A DNA stretch of 64,000 bases from contig NC_035448.2 of NCBI RefSeq assembly GCF_002127325.2, positions 86,260,587 to 86,324,586 of the forward strand, read 5' to 3'. The position numbers and the translations under genes are program-made. The notes below the pieces were generated by a model that made no database searches, was not told where the DNA came from, and was given only the letters and a program-made list of their open reading frames with translations. This stretch comes from Helianthus annuus (Eukaryota > Streptophyta > Magnoliopsida > Asterales > Asteraceae). Positions 35,365 to 48,814 of this stretch are shown here, one piece after another (position 1 is the first letter of the stretch; every line of letters begins with the position of its first letter).

Positions 35365-35846
35365 TGTTGAAACAAAAAGTAGAAACAAAAGAGAACTGAC
35401 ATAAGATTTCTGCTAAGGAGTTCATCAGAATTCTTCTGATGAAGCAACTTACTAAACTGATAAAGTTCTGCACAAACTCCAAAGTGACTAGTGGACTACA
35501 GGATTCGATGAATATGCCAAAAAGCTACTTTTCACAATACAAGTGTATGAATAAACAAATATTTATTTATGACGAATATTTTCTATAAATAGAGAATATA
35601 AACACCGAAGAGCAAAGTGAGTTTAAGCCTTGAATTTACTACATCTTACAAAACGCCATGGCCATTCACCACATAATTCTTTAAGTATTTGTTTGTAATA
35701 GCCAATAATCATACAATCACCTTGTAATCTTTTCAAAGTGATATAAACTTGAAAATTTTGTATCTTAGATTCTTGAAAGTTTGATTTCTGTTTCCGCATA
35801 TTATTTTCATACTTATTGAAATCACTTGCCAAGTTTAGTTAAAACA
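35365..35846 (+). repeat. Probable 5' LTR of a SIRE-like copia element
   Basis: The segment starts TGTTGAAAC and ends AAAACA, directly upstream of a copia-type gag remnant on the same strand. It contains a perfect hairpin (arms TCATCAGAA at 35422-35430 and TTCTGATGA at 35434-35442) and a TATA box. The sequence after it (TGGGATCAACAG near 35856) could be a worn PBS, but the match is poor. The boundaries are by eye and no mate LTR is in the window. Confidence 0.45.
35584..35591 (+). promoter_or_regulatory. TATA box in the SIRE-like LTR
   Basis: TATAAATA lies about 260 bases before the proposed LTR end, in the orientation of the gag remnant. Confidence 0.5.
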
Positions 35847-35859
35847 TTGTTTATCTGGG

Positions 35860-37730
35860 ATCAACAGATCCCCATAATACCGGTTTCAACAACAAGCCTC
35901 CGATGCTTGTCAGATCTGAATATAATATCTGGCAACGTGGGATAGCACACGTACTCGCCCAATAGAACACAGGATGTTGGAAGTCCATTATATTTGGCCC
36001 ACACATTCCAATGGTACCTAGTGCCGAAAATTTGAATGTTCAAGAGCCAAAGAAATCGAAAAATTACTCAAAGTTTCAAAAATTTGAGCTAGATGCAAAG
36101 GCCTTCAGCATGTGGCCATGGCTCTCCCAAATGAAATCTACGCCTTTCACATTGTTACAGTGCTAAAGTGTTGTGCAATGCATTGAAGGAATAATTTGGT
36201 GGGACGAAGGATGTGATCAAGAACACTTGAGAAATTCTTAACTAGCAAATGAAACTTTCACATATGTTAAGGGAGAAACCCTTACTCAACAGTTCGAAAG
36301 ATTTTCCTGTCTGATAAGTGAACTTTAGTTGGTAAACAAAAAGTTTCCAAAATCAACTTTAAGTAACAGATTTTTAAGATCACTTCCTGAAAAATGGGAT
36401 ACAATAGAAATTGTGATGAGAACTACTCCCGATTTTAAGTATATGACTTTGACTCAACTTCATGGAAAGCTTTTAACATTTGAAAGAGAGCTTGCCTAGA
36501 AAAAGTAGCTCTAGCAAACTGGAATAGTGTTCGATGATTATGTCTTTGGCAACACAACACTTCTAAGTCACCAAAGATCACCATCAGGAATATCAAATGA
36601 TCAGGGTTATGACTTATGACCATTATATTAATATATCAACTGGAATCAATTCGGATCAATATTTCTCAAATTGTTCTTTCACAGCAAATGATGAAAGTCA
36701 TAATTATGATAATCTATCTTTTGTTCTCTATGATCTTAGGATTATTGATCTTGCTGACCTTGAGGAGATGTATATTCTAAACCTAGTAGCACTACTTAGT
36801 CTTAGAGCAAACAACTTTTATAAAAGGACCGGTAGGAAATATCCAAGGTTAAATGGCAGGTCAAGGGTAGGGTTGGATAAATCAATGATAAACTATTTTA
36901 AATGTAATAGATTAGGTCATTTTTTTTCAGAGAGTACAGGAGTCAAACAAATAACTTTGCACATGTGATAACATATCCAAACCAAAGACCTCAATCAAAC
37001 AACCAACAATAGTTTACAAAAATACCCAAAATACCCCTAGACGAAGTGTTCAAATGCCTGTTGCAAATGTTCAAGCACCTTTAGTTGCTCCTACTCCTTT
37101 GCCTGCAGAAGCCAAACAAATAAGCTTTTTGACACAAGTATTTATTGACTGGAGTAGCTTACTAGAGGACTTAACTAATGATAGCTTTGCTCCTTTAGCA
37201 AAAGAAAATGATGAGCATGTGAATTTTTGTTTTATGGCACTTGAATGTATTTTAGATGAAGGTGATCAAGAAAAGGAAAAGACTATTGGTGGAAACTCTA
37301 TGGGTGTAAATGTAGAAAGCCTAGTGCAAACAACTATTTTTGGAAGGGCCATGTAGAAAGAATGGAAGAAGATCATCCAAAAGTTCCACTGATTGTCCTT
37401 ATGATTGTGTAGAAGAAGCTGCTGCTAAGGTATCACCTCATATTCTTAAAGAATTATGTTCAAACAAATGCATCATTGCATTTACAATAATCAAAGAGGT
37501 CAATGAAAACCTTAGAGAAAAGGTCCAAGTTAGTGGAATTGTTCTTGAAAAACTAAAAAGAGATTTTAAAACCATACAAACTGAAGAAAGGACCAAGAAA
37601 TGAGAAATTTAAAGCATGAAACATCAAATGCCAAAGACAAACTCCAAACTATGATAGAAAAATTTCAAAGTTGCAAAAATGAGCTTGAATCTACCCAAAT
37701 AAATTTTGAAAAATGAGTAGAGTCATGTGC
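35860..37730 (+). pseudogene. gag: Decayed gag of a SIRE-like copia element
   Basis: Protein-like fragments in changing plus-strand frames follow the order of a copia Gag. NNKPPMLVRSEYNIW comes near 35890. GPHIPMVPSAENLNVQEPKK follows near 36000, then MALPNEIYAFHIVTVLKC near 36120. LTQQFERFSCLISEL and FLRSLPEKWDTIEIVM occur near 36280-36420. GRKYPRLNGRSRVGLDKS precedes a degenerate zinc knuckle (YFKCNRLGHFFSES, last Cys lost) at 36830-36930. Downstream are IDWSSLLEDL near 37150 and a coiled-coil-like, Lys/Glu-rich stretch at 37480-37600. Spacing and motif order match UBN2-type Gag followed by the extended Gag of SIRE elements (from memory). Many stops make it non-functional. Confidence 0.65.
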
Positions 37731-38519
37731 TGGATTTAAGATGCTTCTTAACAAACAAACAAACAAAGAACAATCTTCAATTTTCTTTTCAAATCCACTA
37801 CCATAGTGATTTGATTTGAAAAATCTCTAATAATGTTTGTTTAGAAATTAGATTAAGGTAAATACCCTTTGATCCAGTCAAGATACTTTAATTAATCCAC
37901 TAAGATATACTACATTAATTGTAGAAGAATTTAACTTCTATGTTTTAACTTCACGAGAAAAATATGCTTAATTTGTCAACTTTATCTCACTTAACTTGAA
38001 AGACTGGATGCTTTATAACTCACTTGTTCCTTCCTTTTCAAGTTGATTCCTAATCATTCTTTAGTTGATTTATTACTTAAACTTGACTTACAAATCCTTA
38101 GAGATTCGATTTTAGAAAACAATTTATAGATAAAAATCAGAATTCTCTTTTTGTGATTTCGTTTATGTGTTTAAATCAATAACATATGTTCTCAAAATCT
38201 AATTTTTATCATATATTATAGAGACAATGTATAATATGTTATATAGAGGATATCTACCTCAAAGATACAACCAGAATGCTTTTGTACCATACTGGACGTA
38301 TCACCAAATGCAAAACAAATATTCAAATGCATAAAAGAAACTTGTCCAAAATCCAAAAGCATAAATGAAACAATCTTTTAAAACAACCAAAACATTGTTC
38401 ATAAGCTTGAAGGCATAAACTATTTAATGTGTCTTCACTGCAGTCTCTCTAGTTACATCAGTCTAGCTCCTCAATGTATTCCTCTTGCTTCAATTTTTAA
38501 ATGTGAAAAACACATTTTA
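37731..38519. other. AT-rich stretch without recognisable feature
   Basis: No convincing frame is present. A short plus-strand fragment near 38247-38330 reads GYLPQRYNQNAFVPYWTYHQ and may be another coding relic, but I cannot assign it. Confidence 0.5.
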
Positions 38520-39260
38520 TTAGCATCAATACATCAAAGATTTAATGAAAAGTAAAAACCACAATAAGATATATACCACAAATTCCAGCCCAGAAGAATT
38601 TGCCCTTGTTAGCTTGGAAATCTTCTTTGTGCAATTACAACGCCCTTCCTTGCCACAATAGTAATAAATGTCGTCATTGTAGCTTAAGGCTCTTTTCTTG
38701 CCTTGGTTTGAGGTCTCGGGTTTTGATATACTCTTGGTCTTCAACTTTCCCCTCAACAGCTACCATCAAATCTCATAGCTCAACTATAGTCCCTCCATAG
38801 ACATGTTTATTGTAGCCTTTGATGAACTCTTCGTACTCAGGTGACAGAGACACTAAGATCATATCTATATCCATGTCCATGTCCATGTGTATTTAGTATC
38901 CAAGCTTCTCAAGCATGTGAATGTAGCTCTCCATTCAGTCAACATGCACTTTTGACATCATGCTCAAATTTCATCGGAGACGTGATTTCCTTGAGTATTG
39001 CAAGAGGCCAATTTCGCTTGGCTTGAAACCTATCTTACAATGCAATGATCATATCATCCGCACGGGTATACTTATTTTCCTTTTGGAAATCCTCGCGAAT
39101 TGTGTCAAACAAACTTGATAGGATCAAGTATTGGACCATTTGAGAGTCGTTGACATGTTGCATCCATTAAGTCTTTGAGTCATTTTTAGGAGGAACTATG
39201 GGAAGGGTTACTCCAAAACATACAACCTCTTTTCTAATTCGAGGACTTTTCTTAAATTCC
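38520..39260 (-). pseudogene. gag: Decayed gag of a second copia element (minus strand)
   Basis: Minus-strand fragments appear in the order expected for a UBN2-type copia Gag. WMQHVNDSQMVQYLILSSL and FDTIREDFQKENKYT come near 39070-39175. KPETSNQGKKRALSYNDD comes near 38680-38735 and a damaged zinc knuckle YYCGKEGRCNCTKK near 38650, followed by the usual downstream SSGLEFVVYIL segment. The knuckle has lost its canonical spacing and histidine. Stops and shifts break the frame throughout. It is opposite in orientation to the neighbouring SIRE-like remnant, so it is a separate element. The solo LTR at 39283 lies just beyond it. Confidence 0.6.
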
Positions 39261-39282
39261 TGAACCTTTTAGGGAAGTTATT

Positions 39283-42200
39283 TGTGACAAACGGCAAAAT
39301 TCCGGTAATTCCGTACAACCTGAACAACTATTTAAATTTTTATTTTCGCGTATACGACCTGATTTTAATTAATTAAAGTCTTAAAAGTCTAGGAATTACA
39401 AAAAAGTCATAGTGACTTATGATAACGAATCCTTTGCGATTAGAAACAATATCCTAGACTAACAATAGGAACGCGAATAAACGATACTTATCAGTACTAG
39501 TCGCGGTACAGTCTGACACAATGAAAACAAGACATACAGTTATGTCTACACAAATATTCTATAAAAAGCTTTGTCCAAAAATGTTATGTGCCTAATTATT
39601 TACAAATTCCAATTAAAAACCAAATTGTCCAAGTCCGAAGAAAAATACAGCAATCGTGCGGAATATACAGCATTCCGCAGAACGAAACAGTAACTGCCGA
39701 AAAACCCAAAAATAAATATTATTTGACATAAATAAAATGATGGGTATTAAAAACGACACAAAATCCGCAATCGAATCTTATTGCGTTAAGCTGCACGGCT
39801 AGTTCAGTAAACTGCCAGTCAGCAAAGCCGGTACCGGAACCGTGTCAAAAATAATAAAATTTTTAGTCTAAAAAGTTGGATTAATTATTTGGATAATAAA
39901 TCAAGTGCAAAAATAATTTTTGTTATGTATTTATCCAAACGAAACACGGTGTCAGTATTTAATCCGGTACAGGACCCAAACCGACTTTTTCACCCGAATT
40001 ACAAACTAAAAATTTTGGTGAACTAGTTTTACCTAGTGTCACACTACTCTAAAATATTAGAGCTTAAAACTTTGTAGATATTTTTATATAAAATATCAAA
40101 GTTCTTAAAATTCCTAAGGTTTCTAGTTTAAATAAGATTTTAATAAAAAAATTTAGCAAATAATCCCCATATTTAGCTGATTTTCGGAACTATGTGGGTC
40201 CCCTCCAAGCTTATTCATCTAGTTGTTGTGTTGGAACAATGCAAAGTATGATTAGTGTCCTTTTTCCAAGATCTTAATTGATCTCCACACTCCACCTTCC
40301 ATCCATAATCCCAAAACCATAAAAAAAAATTTTTTACTACTCTTCCACTCTCTCTCTTCAAAATTTCGGCCAAACCAAACCACCCTCACACCAACTTCAT
40401 TTCAATCACAAACTCAAGATTTCTTGCAAAAATGGAGGTTTATGGATGAACCAAAATACTTAGGAGACTAGGAAAGCTATTAGGAGCCTTCTTTGGGTGG
40501 AACTTGAAGCTTTGGATCAACAAGATTTCTTATCATCATCATTATTTTCTAGCAAAAATTGTAAGAACATTACACTAGTCTTACTTTTATTCTTGATTTC
40601 TTTTTACAAGTTCATCTAAACCCACTTGAAAAAATAACAAGAAACAACTAAAAATCATTATTTTTAAACATGATTTTTCTATGATTATGAGATGAACTTG
40701 GAGAAATCTAGGCTAATAAACTTGAATCTTGGTTATTCTTACTCAAAAATATGATCTACATACATGCATGTAGGATCAACCAAGATTCATCAACAAAGTG
40801 ATGAACATTAGTTTTTGATGAACATGCATGCTAGTAAAATGTGAAAAACCATTTAAAAACAAGAAAATAAATTTTTGAAAAATTTATTGAATAAAGTTTC
40901 CATTTCTGGAAAGAATCAAAAGCAAGAAATATGTTAGTAGCTAACATTTTGAATACGTGTTTATGCTTCAAATGACTTTGTAAGACATCTAAAACAAGAG
41001 TTTTTCATAAAATCTCTTTCTACAATTTTTTGGCAAAAATAAGGAATAAAGTTTCCTTTTTGGGAAAGATAAGAACAATATCATGTTCATGTTACTTTTG
41101 TTGACAAATTTTGATAGATATTGATACTTGATGATGTTTTGTATTGAAATAATTTGAAAACAAGTTTTGTATAAACTTGGGGAAAATCCATATTTCAAAC
41201 AAAACTATGGCAAAATTTTTATAAATTTTGTGATGTGTTAAAAGTTGTTAAACAAAGAAGTTTGTTACTAAAACAATTATTTGGAGTCTTTAAACATGGT
41301 TAAACAAATTTTGGACAAAGTCATAAATCCATGTTTTATAAAAAGATTTCTAAATAAAAATGACAAGTATATATTTTTGGATAAAATGTGAACTTACAAA
41401 AATATTCATCAAGTATCATAAGTTTATATATTTTGATGTGTACATCATATGTTAGTTCTAGTAGGAACAAATACAAAATTGTTACACATCCATAAAAATT
41501 ACAAAATATATATATAAACTTGAAAACGAAATAAAATGTCCATCCTTGGACACGAAAACACAAATGGACAAATTCGGACACTATTGGACTATATGGACTT
41601 TTGGACAAACAAAAATGGCACAAACAAAGCAAATGGTAAAACGTGACGGACAACACAAACGGGATAAATGATACGAATAAATAAAACCGACAAGTAGTAA
41701 ATGACTAGAATAAAATACGAACCGTCACACAAGTTTATGCACTAAAATGTTCAACTATGGCATAAGTAACAATTTTTATAAAAATTAGATTTTTATAAAA
41801 ATACAAGTATTACTATTATTATTATTTTTTTATTTTATTTACTAGCCAAAAAATTATGTAGTTTAAAAAGTGGTCCATAAATTAAAATTGGGCTAATGCC
41901 CATTTCTCATAAACAAAATTTGGGCTAGGCCCACTTTTACAAAACAATGGACTAAAATGTATTTTTAGTCAAAATTGGGCTAAAGCCCACTTTACAAAAT
42001 ACTTGGGCTAAAAACCCAATATTTACAAATTATTATGGACTAGATATATTTTAGAAAACAATTTGGGCTAGGCCCATTCTTACACAAGTTATTTGGGCTA
42101 AGTCCACAACTATAAACTAAATTGGGCTAGGCCTACCTTTATAAAATGTTTTGGGCTAAGGCCCACTCCTATAAATTAATTTGGGTTTGACCCATATTTT

Positions 42201-43259
42201 TAAACAAAGTTATTTAGGCTAGGCCCATAAGCACCAAATACCCAAAATGGACTTAAATTCTAAAACATAAATTAAGCCCATTCAAACACAAATAAAATAA
42301 AATAAATGTATATATACAAGGAAGTTATATATATATGAAAACACAAAAACAAAATACAAGATAGAATATTTGTATGATACACAAAAACAAACCTAAGTGT
42401 CTAACTAGATTAGAACACTTGTAGGTCGAGAAACGAACCGCGAACAAGGAATCGAATAGAGATTTGCACGGAACGCAAATCTGTGAGTTCATGTTTTCCC
42501 CTTTTACTTTGAATGTTTATAGTTTTAAACTTTCGGGGATGTATACATGTTAAAAGTAGTATGATAATACAATGAAACTATTTTGATCACATGCGGATAG
42601 GTGTTAAAATAAAGGGGCCATTAATGAATAAACAAGTACCGAGGAACAAACGGATAGATCTATTTGGGTTTTGGCAAGCCCCACTCTTAACGACAACGAT
42701 AACCACGATCGTCAAGAGTGCCTTTGTGTCCAAACTAGTGTCGTTGACACACACGATAAATTGTCAAGGTTTGGTTGCCTCCTATTCGGCATACATATTA
42801 GTGTCCTTGCAACACACTAATGATCATACAATTTTTTTATCATACTATACAAAAACGAATTTTATTACTTCAAATGTTTTGGAGACTCATTTGATGCAAA
42901 AACAAAATAACATGAATTCACTCAACTTTTGTTGACGTTTTCAAAATTAACATGTATTATAGGAGATTAGTGGACGGCTTTGGGAAAATATGTTCAAGTG
43001 GTTATCAAGAACGCAAGCTTTTGTGATGTCATCCATTTTTAGTGTTATGTTTTGAACTTTGAATAATGTAGTTAAAGTTGTTGTTGTTTTAAGTTTCAAA
43101 CAAGACATATGTAATGTAAATTATGGTTTTGAATCAAATGTATGGATGAACATCTTTTATGTTTCAAATATGTTGTTTACTCGATTGATTGTAACGATTG
43201 CCGCTCTCGTCACACTTTGTCATACGCTTCCGCTCAAACCGAAAAATCGGGGTGTGACA
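39283..43259 (+). mobile_element. Solo LTR of a large Ty3/gypsy family (about 3.98 kb)
   Basis: The unit starts TGTGACAAACGG and ends CGGGGTGTGACA, with the identical five bases TTATT outside both ends (39278-39282 and 43260-43264). No PBS, polypurine tract or coding sequence adjoins, so this is a solo LTR from intra-element recombination. Orientation is set by the GGGGTGTGACA 3' end, as in element B. A CT-rich leader-like region lies near 40340-40430. A palindrome array lies at 41888-42230, and a GTGAGT donor-like site at 42483-42488 sits in the context TGTGAGTTCATG. The many small frames inside are not convincing genes. Confidence 0.8.
41888..42230. repeat. Array of short palindromes (TTGGGCTAGGCCCA type) in the solo LTR
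   Basis: About ten copies of a unit of the form GGGCTA-n-GCCCA recur every 25-45 bases, separated by AT-rich spacers ending in ACAAA or ATAAA. Many copies can fold into GGGC/GCCC hairpins. Two variant units read GGACTA; one of them (near 41949) pairs with TAGTC about 15 bases on. Confidence 0.8.
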
Positions 43260-43287
43260 TTATTATCATTGAGTTTGTTTTGATACA

Positions 43288-43844
43288 TGTCACACCCTCA
43301 ATTTTCACATGTGGAGTACTACCGTGAGGCGTGTGACTGACCAGGATCATGCCACTAATCATATTGAACGATAAGTATAATAAAACAGTTTTCATCCCTT
43401 CCAATACGATTAGTGGCTATTAATGTATAAAGACCCAAGTTTAAGTTCAAAACAACGTTTAGAGTTAACAACGGAAGCATAAGTTTAACCATTCAAACAA
43501 AAGTTCAAAAGTTCATAATTATAATTTAGAAAACCCAACAAGGGTTAACACGACCACTACACTCCCTGCTGCAAGCTCTTGAGCTATCACTGAGTACCTT
43601 CAAAGCATGCAGTAGGGTGTCAACATAAAGTTGGGGAGTTCACGGTTTATCCAGTTTGATTTCCAAAAACTTGTGTTGATAAATTACTAATTTATATCAT
43701 GCCATGGGGAGCTACCCTATATGTAAGCTACTAAACTCCGTAATACGGAACACTTTGCGACCCGTTATCGTTGTTGCCCGTTTGTCAACGTCTATCATCG
43801 TTGACGGTTTGCCAAGGCCTATTAGTTCACGCCCGATCCTATCC
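43288..43844 (-). repeat. Left end of another LTR (F), interrupted by element C
   Basis: The sequence starts TGTCACACCCTCAATTTTC, the usual plus-strand end of gypsy LTRs here, and runs until element C begins at 43845. It shows no coding sequence. The five bases before C (TATCC, 43840-43844) should be its target duplication; the partner is beyond the window, as is the rest of this LTR. Confidence 0.55.
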
Positions 43845-46800
43845 TGTCACACCCCGGCCGCGTGTAACGTGCAACCGCGGCGGAAACGCCGGGGAGTGTT
43901 GTGGACATAATTAATTGTTTCATAACCATGGAAATTAAAGTTTCATTTTATTTATTGAACACGAGTGTTACATCGTTTCAAAACAGGAAATACAAAGTTC
44001 ATAACATAATTAAACTAGTCTATCTTCGTTTTTAGGCTCTAAGGCACAGGTCCGCCCTAGTGTCACCATTGTCATCCTACACAATAGCTTCTGAAAACAC
44101 ATGTGAAAGTAGGTACGTCAGCATAAAAATGCCTGTGAGATACATAGGTTTTGTGAAAATGGGATTCATGACTTGAGTTTAAAGAAATGTTTAATAACAG
44201 TCAGTCATGAACCTTGTAATTTGTCTTGCTTTGTAAACCATTTGAAAAACGATAATATCAGAGGATATGTACAGATAAGTGTAAGGTTCAACGAGTAACC
44301 AAGTAAAATGAGTTGAATAAGATAAGTTGTTTGTAAAAATAATGTCTTGTGAAGAGTATGTTATTTGTGTAAAATGTAATGTGTCTAAACTGAAATGACT
44401 TAGACAACGCTACGACATATAATATTATACAAACATTTATATATAGGAAGTACCAGCGGCGTATCCACCATGTTTGTATCATATTACATACGTCACGTTA
44501 CTCCAACCATTTACCCAAACCAACCACCATGTAAATTGTTCATGTATAAATCAATTGTCAAGTGTTATTGTGTAAACCATGTCGAAATGTCTATGTTCAA
44601 TGTAAACCACCAAGTATGTATATCAATGTCGAAATGTTTATGTTTAATGTAGATAATGTAATGTGTACCCAAAATATATCTTGTATGGTAAGCGAGATGT
44701 ATCAACTCAACCATATGTAAAATGCACAAAACAAGGTGTTGAAGTAAAACATGGTTTAAATAAACGTTATGTTTCGTGGAACAATGCATGCTCTACTGAT
44801 ATAAACATTTGTGCGGTATTGTGAAATATGCATACATCCAAGCCTTGAGACTGTGGCGATAAACCCTTAAACAAATTAATGGTTTATCTAAGTTATGTAT
44901 ATCGAATTCGGTCATTCCTTCCAATCCAAACAAACCCAGGATTTCAGGAACGGGAGTTGTCAATTCCTATGGTACCGTTACCTACTAACGAGCGGCGTAG
45001 CTAATGTTAATGAATGTACATTGTCTCATTTGAACAAACCAAATGTCATACCAAAATGTAAGCATGTGATGAATAAATGTACTAAGTATGCACACAATGG
45101 GCATACATAGCATAAAATGTAATGTAAAACGATGTACTAAGTATGCACACAATGGGCATACATAGCATAAAATGTAATGTAAAATGATGTACTAAATATA
45201 CACACAATGGGCATACATAGCATAAAAAGTAATGTAAAATGATGTACTAAGTATGCACACAATGGGCATACATAGCATGAAATGTAATGTAAAATGATGT
45301 ACTAAGTATGCACACAATGGACATACATAGCATAAACAAAATGAAATCATGTACTATAAGTGTACTAATGAACATAATAAGCATATGATATGAAAACATG
45401 GAAAGCATGAAAGTAACAAGTAGGCACATGTGTTCCACCCCAAAACAGTTTGGAAAACAGTAAAAGAGGGGTTCAATGTACTCACATTGACTCCTCGAAA
45501 ACATGTAAAAGATGGGGTTCTATGTACTCACCTGAGATTGCTTTGAATTCCTTGTGTAATAACCAAATAATGCTAGAGATCACGAAATATCAAACGGCAC
45601 CTAATAGGTAGCTATATTAATATACCGGACCAAAATCGGAAGGATCGGATAGTATGCGGGTTCGTAAACCAAACGAGTATGGAGACTCGTGTAATATGGT
45701 TTAACAAAGCCTACATACTAAAATGAAACCTAATCTAAGTTCTTACGGCCCATTACGACCCGTTTAGGTAGCTTATGCTACCTTTACGCGTCGTTCGCGT
45801 AGAACGCGTTTGGAACGCCTAACATCGTGACCACAAGGCATAACCTCGGAAGGTTATAGCTATGGCCACCTAATGTGTTTGGTCGGATCCTAACGATCGA
45901 CCAAATGGGTCGGGTTCTAAAGTATAAGCGATGGTTTAGATCGCTTACCTTACGACCCTATATAAGCACTAAACTAAAAGTGACGAGCAAAGCATGTTAA
46001 CACATGCTTAACTAAGTTTAAAAAAAACAGGTTTGGCATCAAAACAAACGGTTTTGATGCTCACGAGTAGTTTGGTTACAAAATACGCAAGAATGCGCAT
46101 TTTGGCCGAAACTACGACTCGTCACTGAGCCTGGATAACGTGGTAATCAGTAGGTATAGTCACTACGGACTATAACCATCGTGATCACGCTCACGTTATG
46201 AAGTTCTAATGAACTTCGCGTTGACCATAGGCTGGTCAATGTAGAAAGTTAACAAAACGTTGACTTTCGAACTCGAAAAGCGAATAAAAGAACGAAAGAA
46301 TACTTATAGAGGGTCCCCGAATGCTAATCTAGATCAAAATAGCTCAGGTATGAAACAAAGGTTCCAACTTAGAGCTTAGATCAGATTTTTGTGGGTTTTT
46401 ACAAGAATGGGGGTGGGGTATTTATAGTATTTCCTGAACCGTTAGGATCGTTTCTTGAAAAACGTGATCGAATCTCGTGCGTACACTTGTCGAAAAGTTG
46501 TGGTTACTGAAAATGACCCTTAGTGAGCTGAAAGGGCAAGTGAAATCATGTGGTTGTGGTTTAATCAGCTGAGATTTGCTTACTAATCGATCTTATCTGA
46601 TCTGCATGTCCCACGCGGCCCGCGTCAGGATTCACACAAGGCTCAGGCGGGCCGCCTGGCCCTGTCTGATCCGCCCAAACTTTCAGCAATTACAGTTTTA
46701 GTCCCTGTTATGTATTTAAGCCATTTCTGACTCTTCTAAGGCCCGTAAAGCCAACTTTAGGGCCCTAAAATGATGCCTAAACATTGTGGACATGAAACAT

Positions 46801-47502
46801 GCTCAGAAATATGTCGGATGTTGGTTCGTTTGGCCGTACGATCGCGATATTCTGTTAATTACGACGGAATGCGCATAAGCGCGAAAAATGATCCAAATGA
46901 CGCGACGAATGGATTTTTCTCATTCCAAACACTAAGGCATAATATTTGGATGCTTACATAAATTTTTGGATGTCCGGATGTATTCAGAACGTAAGTTATG
47001 CGCGAAAGTGCAAACTTGTGCACTTTTTGACACTTTTAGTCCCTGAATGATCCAAAAGTTTGTTTTAGCATACCAAACCTCTCAAAGCCTATTTCTAAGC
47101 TATTAAAGGATTTTTATGGTATTTTTAACTTATGGACATGTTCCGGAATGTTCGTTACAGTTCGAATTGGCATACTTTCGCAGTTTGTCAAGTTTAGTCC
47201 CTGTAAGCGAATTAACTTGTTTTTGCCATACCAAAGCCTTCAAAACTTATTTCTAAGTTATGTAAAGGTTGTTTAAGGTATGTTGAGTATATGTTGATGT
47301 TCCGGAGTATTTGTCGCATTAAACTGAGTGCGTTTACGCACCAGTTTGCGTATAATTCTCCAGAAAGCGATGTAGAGTTTGAAATTGAACAAAAGTCAAA
47401 ACATGAAAAATGTAAAACACAACCAAACAAACATTGGGATAAAATAACATTGTTTTATTGATAACTGAACTGTTCACAATGATTACAAGCACAAATGTTA
47501 CA
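43845..47502 (-). repeat. 3' LTR of element C
   Basis: This 3658-bp LTR of the A/B family has boundaries TGTCACACCCC and ATGTTACA. It has five 55-bp repeats, the stem-loop chain (45766-46268), a TATA box (46419-46426) and splice-like sites. A local tandem duplication at about 45455-45535 doubles the donor region, giving GTGAGTAC at 45478-45485 as well as CAG|GTGAGT at 45531-45526. Confidence 0.95.
45075..45349. repeat. 55-bp tandem repeat in LTR of element C (5 copies)
   Basis: The GGGCAT (last copy GGACAT) anchor is at 45099, 45154, 45209, 45264 and 45319, an exact 55-base period. Confidence 0.95.
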
Positions 47503-47536
47503 GTCTCCCCTTCTTGTGGAAATTTCGTCCCGAAAT

Positions 47537-48811
47537 TTATTTAGAGGAAACTCGTGGAAAAAGATGCGGATATTTCGTCTTCATTTGATCTTCACGTTCC
47601 CAAGTAAACTCGGGTCCACGTTTAGATTCCCAGCGAACCTTGACCAGAGGAATGCGCTTGCGTTTAAGCCACTTGACTTCACGTTCCATGATTTCCACCG
47701 GTTTCTCAACAAATTTCAGTGTTTTATCAACACGAATCTCGTCAACCGGTATGTGGAGGTTTTCATCAGCTAAATACCTCTTGAGATTGGACACGTGAAA
47801 GGTTGGATGAACATTTCCAAGTTCGGGAGGTAACTCAAGTCTATAGGCTACCTTACCGATTCTTTCGACGATCTTGAATGGTACAACGTATCTAGGTGCA
47901 AGTTTTCCTTTCTTTCCAAATCTGATCACACCTTTCCAAGGTGAGACCTTAAGTAATACACGATCACCGACTTGAAAATCCAAGGGCTTGCGTTTTAGGT
48001 CCGCATAACTCTTTTGACGGCTTCTAGCTGTCTGAAGGTTATCATGAACTTTCTTTACCTTATCTGTTGTCTCTAAAATGAGGGCAGGTCCAGTAAGTTG
48101 AGCATCGCCAATCTCATTCCAGCAGACTGGTGAACGACATTTTCGACCATAGAGAGCCTCGAAAGGAGCCATGTTGATGCTACAGTGATAACTGTTGTTG
48201 TAGGAGAATTCAATCAATGGAAGATGTGAATCCCAACTACCACCAAAATCAATCACACAAGCTCTAAGCATATCCTCCAGTGTCTGGATTGTTCTTTCAG
48301 ATTGACCATCCGTTCGCGGATGATAAGCTGTGCTCAGATTAAGTTGGGACCCCATAGCCGATTGCATGGTTCTCCAAAAATGAGAAGTGAAACGAGCATC
48401 TCTGTCAGAAATGATGTTCAAAGGAACACCATGTCGAGCTACAATTTCATCCACGTAGATTTGAGCGAGTTTGTCAGCCGAAAAATCCTCACGGATTGAC
48501 AAGAAATGCGCTGACTTGGTAAGACGATCCACGACTACCCAGATGGCATCGTGACCTTTCTTTGTGCGCGGGAGTTTAGTAATGAGATCCATAGTAATGT
48601 TTTCCCATTTCCAAACTGGGATCTCCGGTTGCTCCAATAAACCCGAAGGACGCTGATGTTCAGCCTTAACCTTATGACAAGTAAGGCATTTTGATACATA
48701 TAAGGCAATGTCTTTCTTCATACCAGGCCACCAATACTGAATACGAAGATCCTTATACATCTTATCTGAGCCAGGATGAATAGAATAACGAGACTTATGG
48801 GCTTCATCCAT
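47537..48811 (-). pseudogene. pol: Element C integrase and chromodomain (truncated by nested insertion)
   Basis: This 424-residue open stretch begins where element D interrupts the polyprotein. The HHCC finger occupies about residues 12-46 (IHPGSDKMY to KCLTC). The catalytic triad is Asp75, Asp136 and Glu172, with 35 residues between the last two. The GPFKIV-type C-terminal block reads [19 protein letters not shown]. The chromodomain lies at about residues 367-420 ([20 protein letters not shown]). All key residues are present. The methionine at 48811 is only the first ATG after the insertion point. Confidence 0.92.
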
Positions 48812-48814
48812 AAG

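Noticed and set aside
42591..42935. 114-codon plus-strand frame in the solo LTR
   Set aside because: No recognisable domain, AT-driven composition, and location within an LTR make a gene unlikely.
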